Shown: positions 1 to 8,863, numbered from the stretch's first letter. The stretch: 64,000 nucleotides of DNA from Lentisphaerota bacterium (GCA_015061815.1 SUVW01000006.1:1-64000), one strand, 5' to 3'. Program-made: numbers and translations. Notes: generated by a model from the sequence alone, not told the origin.

Positions 1-84
1 AGCTGCTCCGCACCCGGGGAATTTTTGGGGCGGGTTGCCGTCGCTTCGCTCCGGCTCACTTCGCTTCGCTCGTGTCGAATCCCG
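1..84. repeat. 84-bp direct repeat, copy 1
   Basis: Bases 1-84 are identical to 2068-2151 in the same orientation (offset 2067). The repeat may extend left of the window edge. It contains several copies of a short cttcgct word and a CG-rich block, unlike the AT-rich DNA that follows. With the second copy it brackets the DUF4091 gene exactly. The end resembles a tRNA T-arm (tcgaatccc), but no tRNA can be folded here. Confidence 0.9.
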
Positions 85-146
85 CCGGGTGTACCATCAC
101 TATGAATTGACTGTAAAAAAATTTATATTTTTTTTGATTGTCATCC

Positions 147-175
147 TTGACTTTTGTTTTTTTCCGTGCTATTTT
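147..175 (+). promoter_or_regulatory. Sigma70-type promoter of the DUF4091 gene
   Basis: A -35 box TTGACT (147-152) is followed after 17 bp by TATTTT (170-175), preceded by TGC as an extended -10. Predicted transcription start is near 182, giving a leader of about 178 nt before the ATG at 360. This is a motif match only. Confidence 0.6.
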
Positions 176-186
176 AATGTATCAAG

Positions 187-200
187 GGACAACGTTGTCC
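187..200. promoter_or_regulatory. Perfect 14-bp palindrome, LacI-type operator candidate
   Basis: GGACAACGTTGTCC is a perfect palindrome with a central CG, the form bound by LacI/GalR-family repressors. It sits just downstream of the predicted transcription start, where a bound repressor would block elongation. No LacI-family regulator is encoded in the window, so the binding protein is unknown. Confidence 0.5.
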
Positions 201-359
201 TCAATATTCGGGGGGGAGATTTCGTCCGATTACGCTTTGGATATTATTTTTAGAACTTTAAAAAATAATTGGGTGTTCGAGGACTTCACTCAATTCAAAT
301 TGAAAAAAAATTAACAAAAAAATCCACATCGGAGTGGAAATTTATCATAGGAGGAAAAT

Positions 360-2042
360 ATGAACATCGAAAGTCGCCTTGTCTCTTCGCTTGAAAAAGT
401 TTTTTGCGATTCTGTATTCACCGGGGAACCGCTCGCCGGACTTTCTGTTCTCAAGGGCGAGCGCATCTCTTTTCAAATCGCTGTGCGTTGTGACCGATCC
501 GCGATTTTTCAAGTCTCCGCCGCTGAAAGTTCCGGTTTGGAAAAGTTCATAACCTTCCGGGAAGTGCAGAATATCCCCAGCTTGCTGCCGGCTTTTGCAA
601 AAGATGAATATACGCTGCGCACCGCGCCCGGACTTTTTCCGGATGCACTGACTCCGATCGACAGTGATTTTGTCATTTCTGCCAATAACTGGCATGCCGT
701 ATGGGTTTCGCTGGATGTTCCGGCAGATGCTCAAGCCGGGATGTTCAAATTGAAAATTTCCTTGAAATTTACCGATGTTCAACGTTGCTCCGTCTGGTGC
801 AAAGAGCCTTTTGCCGACCGGGAGGAATCGATCGATATCGAGATCATTGATGCGGTACTTCCGGAACAGAAACTAAAAGTGGGACACTGGTTTTACGCGG
901 ATTGCATCCTGCACCATTATCGGGTGGAAGCCTGGAGTGAAGAACATTGGGCTCTGCTTGAAAAGTATTTTCGCAACTTTGCTGATCACCGCAATAATAT
1001 GCTTCTCACACCACTCTGGAGTGTCCAGCTGGATATCATTCCCGGAGTGACGGCGCGCCCGGTTTGCCAGCTGTTGAAGCTCTCTTTGCAAAATGGCAGG
1101 TGGTCATTCGGTTTTGACCGGTTGGAAAGGTGGATCTCCACCGCCCGGAAATGCGGGATCAGAAACTTTGAGATGATCCATACATTCAGTCAATGGGGTT
1201 TGAAATACGCCCAGGAGATCATGGTCGAATCCGACGGGGTCGAACGCCCGATGTTCGGAACCGGAACCGCCTTTGATTCTCCGGAATATGCGGCTTTTTT
1301 GCGGGCATTGATGAGTGAACTTCTTCCGGTATTGAAGAACAATGGACTGACACCGGAAAATTGCTATTTTCACATTTCCGATGAACCGGGCATAAGTGCC
1401 ATAGAGAATTACCGTTATGCATCAAAACTTATCCGGGAACTGGTCGGAGATTATCCGGTAATAGATGCACTTTCACACGTTGAATTTCTCAAGGAGGGGC
1501 TGATCGAGTGTCCGGTCCCTCATGAACCGGTATTGGAAAAATTTATGGCCGAAAAGGTCCGGGAACGCTGGGTGTATTATGCCGGTGCCTGGGAAAATGG
1601 CGTGCCGGGCCGGATGTTCGGCATGCCTTCACTGCGCAACCGGGTGCTGGGAGTACTGCTTTATGTTTACGGATGTGACGGTTTTCTCGAATGGGGATAT
1701 AACTTCTGGTTCGGAGAATACAGCCGGAAACTGGATGTCGATCCATGGAAAGACAGCAATAGCGAACGTTGTTTTATGAGCGGCGGAGCTTTTCTGGTCT
1801 ACCCGGGCAGCGACGGTCCGGTGGACTCCCTGAGGCATGAGGTCATCGCCGAAGGATTTTGTGATGAAATGGCGTTGAGGCTGTTGGAAAGCAAAACTTC
1901 CAGAGCAGAGGTGCTGAAGTGGCTTGATGAAGAAACCGGCTATCGCATCTCTTTGAATAAATATCCCCGGGATGAGAAATGGCTGCTGGATCTGAGATAT
2001 AAGCTGAATCAGAAACTGGCAGAATTGCATTCCAAAAACTAA
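360..2042 (+). CDS. DUF4091 domain protein, putative glycoside-hydrolase-like
   Basis: This 560-residue protein has no signal peptide. The start is fixed by AGGAGG about 7 nt upstream of the ATG. The C-terminal part (about residues 415-545) has the hallmarks of DUF4091: an aromatic-rich DGFLEWGYNFW stretch, a DPW motif, then FLVYPGSDGP and a final S-R-E-EG-D pattern. The central region (about 170-400) looks like a TIM-barrel glycosidase fold with an ISDEP motif that could carry an acid residue. DUF4091 proteins are common in Bacteroidota, Planctomycetes and Lentisphaerota and are thought to act on glycans, but the substrate is unknown. The gene is monocistronic, has its own promoter and putative LacI-type operator, and is flanked by 84-bp direct repeats, so it may have arrived as a cassette. 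Confidence 0.8.
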   Translation: MNIESRLVSSLEKVFCDSVFTGEPLAGLSVLKGERISFQIAVRCDRSAIFQVSAAESSGLEKFITFREVQNIPSLLPAFAKDEYTLRTAPGLFPDALTPIDSDFVISANNWHAVWVSLDVPADAQAGMFKLKISLKFTDVQRCSVWCKEPFADREESIDIEIIDAVLPEQKLKVGHWFYADCILHHYRVEAWSEEHWALLEKYFRNFADHRNNMLLTPLWSVQLDIIPGVTARPVCQLLKLSLQNGRWSFGFDRLERWISTARKCGIRNFEMIHTFSQWGLKYAQEIMVESDGVERPMFGTGTAFDSPEYAAFLRALMSELLPVLKNNGLTPENCYFHISDEPGISAIENYRYASKLIRELVGDYPVIDALSHVEFLKEGLIECPVPHEPVLEKFMAEKVRERWVYYAGAWENGVPGRMFGMPSLRNRVLGVLLYVYGCDGFLEWGYNFWFGEYSRKLDVDPWKDSNSERCFMSGGAFLVYPGSDGPVDSLRHEVIAEGFCDEMALRLLESKTSRAEVLKWLDEETGYRISLNKYPRDEKWLLDLRYKLNQKLAELHSKN

Positions 2043-2067
2043 ACTGAATCAAGTGGAACAATTTTTC

Positions 2068-2151
2068 AGCTGCTCCGCACCCGGGGAATTTTTGGGGCGG
2101 GTTGCCGTCGCTTCGCTCCGGCTCACTTCGCTTCGCTCGTGTCGAATCCCG
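2068..2151. repeat. 84-bp direct repeat, copy 2
   Basis: Identical to bases 1-84. It begins 26 bp after the DUF4091 stop codon and lies between that gene and the convergent membrane-protein gene. The identity ends sharply at 2151, after which the two flanks are unrelated. Confidence 0.9.
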
Positions 2152-2230
2152 GGAAACGGTTCGATCCTATCGGTTGATGGTGAATCAGATACGAGCTCTG
2201 CTGCATGTAACTGCCGCCGCAAAGATGTAT

Positions 2231-3667
2231 TTACCGGAGTGCTATGTCTGTTCCCGGAAATTTTTGCAGCCGCCGGATGCCGTTGCGGCAAATCACCAGC
2301 CGGTAACGCTCAAGATGATCTTCACCGTTTCTTTCACCATAACGGAGAACCATATTGACATGATAATCCCGGCGCGCTTTCATCTTGTGGATCTTCTTGC
2401 CGTCAGATGTGTAAATGCTGCGGTTGGGATTGTCCATTTTGTAGGTCCAGTGGCGCACATTCAAACGCATGATATCAACTATTCCGTCAACCGCAAATTC
2501 CTGAAAAATATCCCGGCATGGATCGGAAAATATTTCGATCTTTTTACGGAAAACCATGACGTTTTCTTCAAATGAACCATTTTCCAACCGGCTCAACGTG
2601 TGGCGATTCCGGGTAATGGTGATCTCTTTGTCCAATTCATTGGCATTGCAATAGCTGAAGCCTTCACGGCACACTCCTATTTCATTACCCAGACCGTCAC
2701 GTATCTTTTGCCGGAAGTCATAAGAATAACGGTTGCGATGGTTCATGCAATACAACTGCAGAGATGATTTTATGCGGTCTTTGAACATATAGGCAATGAC
2801 CCATACAACAAAAAATGATAACGAAAATTCTTCCAGAAAAAGTCCGCGCCATATAAAAGATACCGCCGTAGCAAATGCCATCGCTATTGCTGCCGAGATC
2901 GCCAGCAGCAGGTTTTCCAGAAATACTCCGGCCCTTCTGGTTTCAACGTTGAGAAAAAGAATTCCGGCCATAGCTTTTTTCAGCGTACTTTCCCGGTATA
3001 ATAACTCTGAATTGTCAGAATTTTTATACGGCATGGAGGGATAGTTGTGCTGTTTCCGGTAATTCAATTCTTTCCCGGTCACATCGGCACATTGCGCACA
3101 AAGAGCTTCGGTGTCATCGGACAACTGCAGAAATTCCCACAATTTGTACCGGTAAGAGTTGGCCGAAATACTTAAAAATTCATCCACCAAATCAAACAAT
3201 TCCAGATTTTTTGACGTTCCCTTCTGCGGGCGGCAGGAACGGAACTGCAAAAGAAGTTTTTCAGTATTTTTCAGATATTTTTCCGCATCAGCCTTATCTT
3301 TTTCGACTGCACTTTCTCCGTCACGCATGGCACTTTTGGCAATGGAACAAAACATTTTCAGCAACTTGCCGTACTCTTCTTCAGAATAACTGTCAGCATT
3401 CTTTAACCGCTCAAGTAATTTATTGTCATCTGAAACCAGATTCTGCAAATCAATATGCGGAGTCTGAAAACGTACATTTTCATAAAAATCATTGTAAAAT
3501 TGTTCTGTATCAAAGTTGTGTGTGCCAACTTCCAGATTGCGCGGCATAAAAAAATACAATTCGATATGATAATCGCCAACACGTTTCCCGCTTTTTATCG
3601 GACAGGCAAATTTCAACTCCACCTGATATTTGTCATGCTGTGAAACCTGTACTGAAATGTTCTTCAT
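2231..3667 (-). CDS. Unknown two-TM membrane protein, last gene of the amino-sugar operon
   Basis: I do not recognise this 478-residue protein. Residues 1-245 are soluble and rich in charged residues, with a helical stretch around 85-140. Two transmembrane helices lie at about 252-274 and 279-295. A second soluble part of about 180 residues follows and ends in a basic tail. There is no signal peptide, so both soluble parts probably face the cytoplasm with a short hairpin in the membrane. The start ATG lies 1 bp after the pfkB-like stop, so it is the last member of the operon running from 7510 down. The operon suggests a link to sugar metabolism, but no enzymatic motif is visible. Confidence 0.75.
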   Translation of the reverse strand: MKNISVQVSQHDKYQVELKFACPIKSGKRVGDYHIELYFFMPRNLEVGTHNFDTEQFYNDFYENVRFQTPHIDLQNLVSDDNKLLERLKNADSYSEEEYGKLLKMFCSIAKSAMRDGESAVEKDKADAEKYLKNTEKLLLQFRSCRPQKGTSKNLELFDLVDEFLSISANSYRYKLWEFLQLSDDTEALCAQCADVTGKELNYRKQHNYPSMPYKNSDNSELLYRESTLKKAMAGILFLNVETRRAGVFLENLLLAISAAIAMAFATAVSFIWRGLFLEEFSLSFFVVWVIAYMFKDRIKSSLQLYCMNHRNRYSYDFRQKIRDGLGNEIGVCREGFSYCNANELDKEITITRNRHTLSRLENGSFEENVMVFRKKIEIFSDPCRDIFQEFAVDGIVDIMRLNVRHWTYKMDNPNRSIYTSDGKKIHKMKARRDYHVNMVLRYGERNGEDHLERYRLVICRNGIRRLQKFPGTDIALR

Positions 3668-3668
3668 T

Positions 3669-4610
3669 TTACAGCAAATCTCCCGTCGAAACCTTGATCT
3701 TTGCCGCCAGCTTGCGGCTTTCTTCCGGAATAAACATGCCAGCTGTTTCAGTTAAACAATTCGCTGAAGCCGCCGCCAGAGCCTGCTTGAATACTTCATC
3801 TTCTGTCACACCCAACGCAAACAGCGCCGACATCACCGCTGAAGCGGTATCCCCGGAACCCAGCGGATTAACCACTTTTATTTCCGGCAGAGTGTAATGA
3901 TATAACTTTTTCCCATTGGATAAAGTCGCTTCTCCGGGGCCGTTTGTTATTGCAAATATTTTGCCTGGAAATTTTTTTGCGGCACAGCGATGCGCCGCAA
4001 TGATGTCTTTTTCGCCGGTTATTTTTATAAATTCATCCTGATTGACTTTCAGAATAAATTTCCCCGGCACTGACAGCATATCTTCAATTCCGGCAACTGC
4101 ATCGATCAACACCGGAATATCGCATTCTGCTGCCAATTTTACCGCATCCGCATATAAATCACACGAAGTACCATCCGGCAGTGAACCGGTTACCGCCAGA
4201 ATCCCGCTGCCCGGCAAATACGTCTTTAAGGCCGTCAACATTTGATGAATCTCATTTTCCGATACCGGATGTGATGCTCCGATCAATTCGGTCATGTTGC
4301 CATCCCGGTCCAGACAGGTGATGCAATTGCGTGTTTCTTTTTCAGTCGTTATCGTATGATGTTCAAAACCATCGGCATCCAGTGCTTCACACAGAAGCTT
4401 GCCGTTGTTCCCACCCGCAAATTGAAAAATCTGAAAATCGGCCAATCCGGAATAACGCAAAGCCCGGCAAAAATTGATACCTTTGCCGGAGGGATAACTG
4501 TTTTCTTCCCGGGCACGGTTTACTTTCCCCATCCGCAAATCATGAAAAAACATTGTTTTCTGCCAGGATGGATTCGCCCCTAAAACCGATATTTTTAATT
4601 CCGTATCCAT
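3669..4610 (-). CDS. PfkB-family kinase, 1-phosphofructokinase / tagatose-6-phosphate kinase type
   Basis: A 313-residue ribokinase-fold kinase. The N-terminus carries the hexose-phosphate kinase pattern of the FruK/LacC branch (a NPSW start and SGKGIN near residue 44). The C-terminal signature PLGSGDTASA holds the catalytic base Asp254 in GSGD. The family phosphorylates fructose-1-P or tagatose-6-P to the 1,6-bisphosphate. It lies 3 bp downstream of the HAD phosphatase gene in the NahK operon, so tagatose-6-P from galactosamine breakdown, or fructose-6-P from glucosamine, is a plausible substrate. The exact substrate cannot be read from the sequence. Confidence 0.82.
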   Translation of the reverse strand: MDTELKISVLGANPSWQKTMFFHDLRMGKVNRAREENSYPSGKGINFCRALRYSGLADFQIFQFAGGNNGKLLCEALDADGFEHHTITTEKETRNCITCLDRDGNMTELIGASHPVSENEIHQMLTALKTYLPGSGILAVTGSLPDGTSCDLYADAVKLAAECDIPVLIDAVAGIEDMLSVPGKFILKVNQDEFIKITGEKDIIAAHRCAAKKFPGKIFAITNGPGEATLSNGKKLYHYTLPEIKVVNPLGSGDTASAVMSALFALGVTEDEVFKQALAAASANCLTETAGMFIPEESRKLAAKIKVSTGDLL

Positions 4611-4613
4611 AAA

Positions 4614-5480
4614 CTAAACCGACCTGAAAATTAGAGATGGTTTTTTATTGTTTTCTGCATTTCTGACTGCTTCCATATCTGTAATGCCGGAAAGAACCAA
4701 TACGCTGGTAAAACCATTTGCATTGGCTCCGGCAATATCTGACGATAAAGAATCGCCGATCATCGCTATTCGGGCAGGGGAGGTGAATGTCTGTCCCGGA
4801 TAAGATCCTTTCAGAAAATCAAGCACACACTGATATATCGGAGCATAAGGTTTACCGAGATATACCGGCGTGACATCTTTGCCCGCTTCTTTGAGTACCA
4901 GCTGCAGCAATTTTGCCAATGCTCCGGAACCAAATCCCATTCCATTGAATTTCAGTGATGGCCAATAACAATCCGGATTGGGAACAATAAAAGGATATTC
5001 CGGATGTTTGAGCAAAAGATTGAAGGCTGATTCCACCGGAATCTGCCAATCAAAATACCCCTCTCCGGCGATAACCCCGGAACACTCACCAATGCGTTCC
5101 GGGTCATTTGTCACATCTATCCCGGCCAATCGGGCAAATGATGGTGTCCCCAATTTCCCATATTGAAAAAACAATTTACCGGTGCAATCATAGTGTTTGC
5201 TCCACCAGCTCAACGCATTGCCTGAAGCCAACACTCTCTCTTCGCTGACCGGCAGTCCCGCCCGGTTCAAAATAGCAGCTTTTTGCGCTTGAGAATTTCC
5301 GGCATCGTTGGTTAACAGCAGATATGGGAATTTGATTTTCTCCAAATACTCCAACAGTTCCTTTGCTCCCGGCAGGGCTTTCCCCCCGCTGGATAATGTG
5401 CCGTCCACATCGAACAACAATGCATCAAAATCATCTCTATGGGAAAGGAAATATTGATAAAAAGTAACAAAATTATCCAT
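4614..5480 (-). CDS. HAD-superfamily phosphatase, NagD-like
   Basis: A haloacid-dehalogenase phosphatase of about 288 residues. Motif I is FDVDGTL with the two Asp near residues 24 and 26, motif II is LLTND, and the C-terminal motif MIGDSLSSDIAGA precedes a FTSVLVLSG strand. This is the NagD / 4-nitrophenylphosphatase pattern with a type IIA cap. The ATG at 5480 is preferred; an in-frame TTG two codons upstream overlaps the end of the kinase gene. NagD-type enzymes dephosphorylate sugar phosphates or nucleotides and are often linked to nag genes. Here the gene lies between the NahK-like and PfkB-like kinases, which supports a sugar-phosphate role. Confidence 0.82.
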   Translation of the reverse strand: MDNFVTFYQYFLSHRDDFDALLFDVDGTLSSGGKALPGAKELLEYLEKIKFPYLLLTNDAGNSQAQKAAILNRAGLPVSEERVLASGNALSWWSKHYDCTGKLFFQYGKLGTPSFARLAGIDVTNDPERIGECSGVIAGEGYFDWQIPVESAFNLLLKHPEYPFIVPNPDCYWPSLKFNGMGFGSGALAKLLQLVLKEAGKDVTPVYLGKPYAPIYQCVLDFLKGSYPGQTFTSPARIAMIGDSLSSDIAGANANGFTSVLVLSGITDMEAVRNAENNKKPSLIFRSV

Positions 5481-5482
5481 CG

Positions 5483-6580
5483 TCAAAGCAGAGCCAGCAT
5501 TTTATCCATTTGATTTTCAATGGATTCTACCAATTTGAATTGAGTCCGGCAACGGTCAAGATTCTGTTGCGGTCTTTTGGTTTTGAAATAGACATCCCCC
5601 ATCAGGTAATCTGTCAAAAAACGCATTCCGATTTCAAGTGTGATCAATTTAGCTGAAAATGGCAGCATCTCTTTTTCCGCTTCCGTGAGAAAACTTCCGG
5701 CAGAACACATGAAGCCATCGAAAAGCCCTTCGTACATATCAAATCTCATGCCGACTTTGTTGAGATCAAGTTCATCTTCTTCTGCCGGATTGGTTCCGCT
5801 GCGAACCATGTCACCAAAGTCATAAAGGGCCAGTCCTGGCATCACCGTATCAAGATCTATCACACAAATCGCTTCCCCGGAAAGGTCGTCTATCAAAATG
5901 TTATTGGCTTTGGTGTCATTGTGGGTGATGCGTTCCGGAATTGATCCTTCAGCATTGAGCTGCAGTAATTTCCCGCACTCATCTTTGCGCGACAGCACAA
6001 AATCAGTTTCTTTTGCAACATTTTTCAAGCGTCCGCAACAGTCTGCTTTTATTGCCGCTTCCAGAGCCGCAACCCGCTTGGGGGTATTGTGAAAATCCGG
6101 GATCGTTTCATTCAAGCGGCCTTCAAGATCGACCAGCTGTTTTTGAAATTCACCAAAGCCTTGTGCAACCCGGAATGCCTGTTCCGGAGATTCCAGCACT
6201 TCATAAGCTCTGGCATGTTCGATAAAAACATACGCGCGCCAGCAATTACCTTTCGGGTCAAAGGCGTAAGGTTTGCCGTCATGCGCATGAAGTAACCGCA
6301 ACGTGCGTTTGCGCGTTTCCGCATGCGCCGCACGGATCTTACCCAGAATATGACCGGTCACCCGGGATACGTTTTCCATGACCGCCACCGGGTTTTTGAA
6401 TACATTGGAATTGATCCTCTGCAAAGCATAATGCAAACGTATTCCGCCTTGATCAAAGGTTAACTGAAAAGTGTCATTGACATTGCCATTGCCAAATGGT
6501 GTACCGACGAGAAAATCGCCGTAAATATCGAACATTCCGGCCAGTTGACGGATCTCTTTCTGGGTGTATGGTGTCGGCAT
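5483..6580 (-). CDS. nahK: N-acetylhexosamine 1-kinase (NahK-like)
   Basis: A 365-residue protein of the aminoglycoside-phosphotransferase fold. The catalytic loop is HNDTKANNIL (His220, Asp222), followed by the metal-binding IDLDTVMPG (Asp242, Asp244) and YDFGDMVR. The later LPFSAKLITLEIGMRF and DYLMGDVYF segments closely resemble Bifidobacterium NahK as I recall it. NahK phosphorylates GlcNAc or GalNAc at C1 with ATP, the entry step of the lacto-N-biose/galacto-N-biose salvage route. The gene for the next enzyme type, a sugar-1-phosphate nucleotidyltransferase, lies 21 bp upstream in the same operon. A purine-rich GGGG lies just before the ATG. Confidence 0.88.
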   Translation of the reverse strand: MPTPYTQKEIRQLAGMFDIYGDFLVGTPFGNGNVNDTFQLTFDQGGIRLHYALQRINSNVFKNPVAVMENVSRVTGHILGKIRAAHAETRKRTLRLLHAHDGKPYAFDPKGNCWRAYVFIEHARAYEVLESPEQAFRVAQGFGEFQKQLVDLEGRLNETIPDFHNTPKRVAALEAAIKADCCGRLKNVAKETDFVLSRKDECGKLLQLNAEGSIPERITHNDTKANNILIDDLSGEAICVIDLDTVMPGLALYDFGDMVRSGTNPAEEDELDLNKVGMRFDMYEGLFDGFMCSAGSFLTEAEKEMLPFSAKLITLEIGMRFLTDYLMGDVYFKTKRPQQNLDRCRTQFKLVESIENQMDKMLALL

Positions 6581-6601
6581 ATATGATATCCCCGCGAAAA
6601 A

Positions 6602-7510
6602 TCAGAAAAGTTTCTTCGGATAAGCACCGGAAGCAACCAGTTCATTCAACGCCTGTTGAACCATCGGGCGATCTTCTTTATAGGTTACTCCGAACCAACT
6701 GTCTCTGCTGTGGAGCATGGTTATTTCAGCCTTGCCGGAGTTGATGAGTGAATCGACTACAAACGGCAGATAAAATTCACTTTTCAACTCCTTGCCGCTT
6801 TTTTTCAGAAATTCGCAAAACAAACTTTCCAATTCGCCGACCATTTCCGGCATGAATCCCCATGAATTCATTGAGGCCGGTTCGTTGCCGGTCAACGGTA
6901 TTTCTTCTCCGCTTTCCAGTAATGAAACGATCTGCCCGCTTTCATTGCGGTAAATTTTTGTGTTTTCAACAACTTTGGCCAAATGACCATTCCCATCATC
7001 AGAGCAAATCCCCCGGGACACGGAACCATTTTCACTCAAAGTATTGCTCAACTGAAATGCGGCGATGCATCCGCGCACCAAATTTCCGGCCGGAGGATTT
7101 TTCAAATACCCGGCCAACTGGGCGTAACTGTCACGACCGTAAAAATCATCAGCATTGATCACTGCAAAAGGTTCATTGAGCAAGTGACGCGCCGCGTACA
7201 CGGCATGCCCGGTACCCCAGGGTTTTGTCCGATCTGCCGGTGCGGTAAAACCTCCGGGCAAATCACTCAAGTCCTGAAATGCGAATTCCATATTGATTTT
7301 ATTCTCATAGCGTGCTGCGATGACTTTCTTGAATTCATCTTCAAAATCCTTGCGGATGACAAATACCACGCGGTCAAATCCGGCACGCAACGCATCAAAA
7401 ACCGAATAATCCATTACGGTTTCTCCGGATGGCCCCATTTGATCCAACTGTTTCAAACCGCCATACCGACTGCCCATGCCAGCTGCAAGTACTACAAGAG
7501 AAAGACCCAT
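6602..7510 (-). CDS. Sugar-1-phosphate nucleotidyltransferase
   Basis: A 302-residue GT-A nucleotidyltransferase. The N-terminal nucleotide-binding signature LAAGMGSRYGGLKQL is at residues 8-22, and VINADDFYG carries the metal-binding Asp. The family joins NTP and a sugar 1-phosphate to form an NDP-sugar. It is the first gene of the operon that continues with the NahK-like kinase, so HexNAc-1-P plus UTP giving UDP-HexNAc is the likely reaction, replacing the GalT-type LnpC step of bifidobacteria. This is inference from context. The start has a GAGG ribosome-binding site, and a clear promoter lies 44 bp upstream. Confidence 0.82.
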   Translation of the reverse strand: MGLSLVVLAAGMGSRYGGLKQLDQMGPSGETVMDYSVFDALRAGFDRVVFVIRKDFEDEFKKVIAARYENKINMEFAFQDLSDLPGGFTAPADRTKPWGTGHAVYAARHLLNEPFAVINADDFYGRDSYAQLAGYLKNPPAGNLVRGCIAAFQLSNTLSENGSVSRGICSDDGNGHLAKVVENTKIYRNESGQIVSLLESGEEIPLTGNEPASMNSWGFMPEMVGELESLFCEFLKKSGKELKSEFYLPFVVDSLINSGKAEITMLHSRDSWFGVTYKEDRPMVQQALNELVASGAYPKKLF

Positions 7511-7553
7511 TTTTTACCTCACTGAATGTTTGTAATCAAGTTTCACGTGTAAT

Positions 7554-7582
7554 AATATAGTACAGTTTCCCGCTTATTGCAA
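7554..7582 (-). promoter_or_regulatory. Promoter of the amino-sugar operon
   Basis: Reading the minus strand, TTGCAA (7577-7582), 17 bp, then TATATT (7554-7559). It lies in the 207-bp divergent region between the nucleotidyltransferase gene and nagA. No equally good plus-strand promoter for nagA was found. Confidence 0.65.
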
Positions 7583-7717
7583 CCCGTTATTTTATCAATC
7601 ACTGATTTTGCAGGAAAATCCATTATTTATGCGCAAAAAGCAATAGTAAAATTATAAAAAAGGGATATATTTACACATATGCAAATTCACTGAAATAACT
7701 AATATCGGAGGTCTGCT

Positions 7718-8863
7718 ATGTATACAGTTGTTGAAAAATGCCGCTTGATTTCACCCGATGTGGAACTTGCTGAAGCATCCGTGTTGATCGAAAATGACCG
7801 GATCATCCAGGTGACACCGGGAAAGATAACACCTCCAGTTGGTGCAAAAGTCATTGATGCCGAAGGTTTGACTGCTGTTCCGGGGTTTATAGATCTGCAT
7901 TGTCACGGGCGCAACAGTTTTGATTTTTGCGATGGTTCAGCTGACGGAGTACGTGCTATTGCAGAAAACAAATTAGCCGAAGGAGTTACCACGCTGTTGC
8001 CAACGACATTGACTGTCAGTGAGAAAGATTTGGCTGATTCGTTGAGCGCAGTCGCAGCTTATGACCAGAAAACCGGATGCCGTATCCCCGGTGTTCATCT
8101 GGAAGGCCCCTTTATCAACGTGAAGGCAGCCGGTGCTCAGAATCCGGCGTTTGTGCGTGTGCCGGATGCCGCAGAAGTTGATCGTTTGAATTCAGTTTTT
8201 CCGGTAAAAAAAATCACCTTTGCCATAGAGGAGGCAAACGGAATAGCATTTGTCGGAGAAATGCTCAAACGCGGGATCGTACCATCATGTACACACAGCA
8301 AGGCATCATACGAAATTTTCAAACAGGCTCATGATGCCGGTTTGCGCAATTTGTCACATTTTTGCAACCAGATGACACCTCTCCATCACCGCGATATCGG
8401 ACTGGTGGGAGCCGGTTTGCTGCACAAAGATGTCTTTGCCGAATTGATTTGTGACAAATTGCATATATCTCCGGCAATGATCAAGTTGGTTTTCAGTGTA
8501 AAAGGTGCTGATAAAGTAATTTTGATTTCCGATGCCATGCGCGCTTCCGGTATGCCGGATGGTGAATATGATCTTGGCGGATTGCCGGTGATGGTGGCTG
8601 ACGGAGCGGCCAGATTGAAAGAGGGCGGAGCTCTTGCCGGAAGTACTTTGCAGTTGGCAACTGCATTCAAAAATATTTGTGAAGTCACCGGGATGGCACC
8701 ATCCGAACTGGTTAAATCAGTTTCTTGGTCAGCGGCTTCGGCAATGGGATGGAACGATCGCGGTTGTCTGATGCCTGGATATCTGGCGGATATTGTATTG
8801 CTGGACCAAGATTTTGTTGTTCAGAAAACTTTGGTCGGCGGCGAAGTCCGATACGAGAAATAA
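7718..8863 (+). CDS. nagA: N-acetylglucosamine-6-phosphate deacetylase
   Basis: A 381-residue amidohydrolase that removes acetate from GlcNAc-6-P to give GlcN-6-P. Visible motifs are the metal-binding HCHG at 61-64, HLEGPF at 127-132 whose Glu binds metal, SHFCNQMTPLHHRD around 208, the catalytic ISDAM near 270 and the GALAGST loop near 305. Length and order are normal for NagA. A GGAGG site lies about 7 nt before the ATG. It is divergent from the NahK operon, so phosphorylation at C6 and at C1 are both represented in this locus. No nagB is present in the window. Confidence 0.93.
   Translation: MYTVVEKCRLISPDVELAEASVLIENDRIIQVTPGKITPPVGAKVIDAEGLTAVPGFIDLHCHGRNSFDFCDGSADGVRAIAENKLAEGVTTLLPTTLTVSEKDLADSLSAVAAYDQKTGCRIPGVHLEGPFINVKAAGAQNPAFVRVPDAAEVDRLNSVFPVKKITFAIEEANGIAFVGEMLKRGIVPSCTHSKASYEIFKQAHDAGLRNLSHFCNQMTPLHHRDIGLVGAGLLHKDVFAELICDKLHISPAMIKLVFSVKGADKVILISDAMRASGMPDGEYDLGGLPVMVADGAARLKEGGALAGSTLQLATAFKNICEVTGMAPSELVKSVSWSAASAMGWNDRGCLMPGYLADIVLLDQDFVVQKTLVGGEVRYEK

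Noticed and set aside
60-100. Possible tRNA 3' end (tcgaatccc...gtacca) in the 84-bp repeat
   Set aside because: The T-arm lacks the TTC core and no acceptor or anticodon stem can be drawn; the second copy has no CCA-like end.
35-253. 72-codon open frame over the first repeat
   Set aside because: It has no ribosome-binding site, its N-terminus is just the repeat, and the same frame in copy 2 continues into different sequence.
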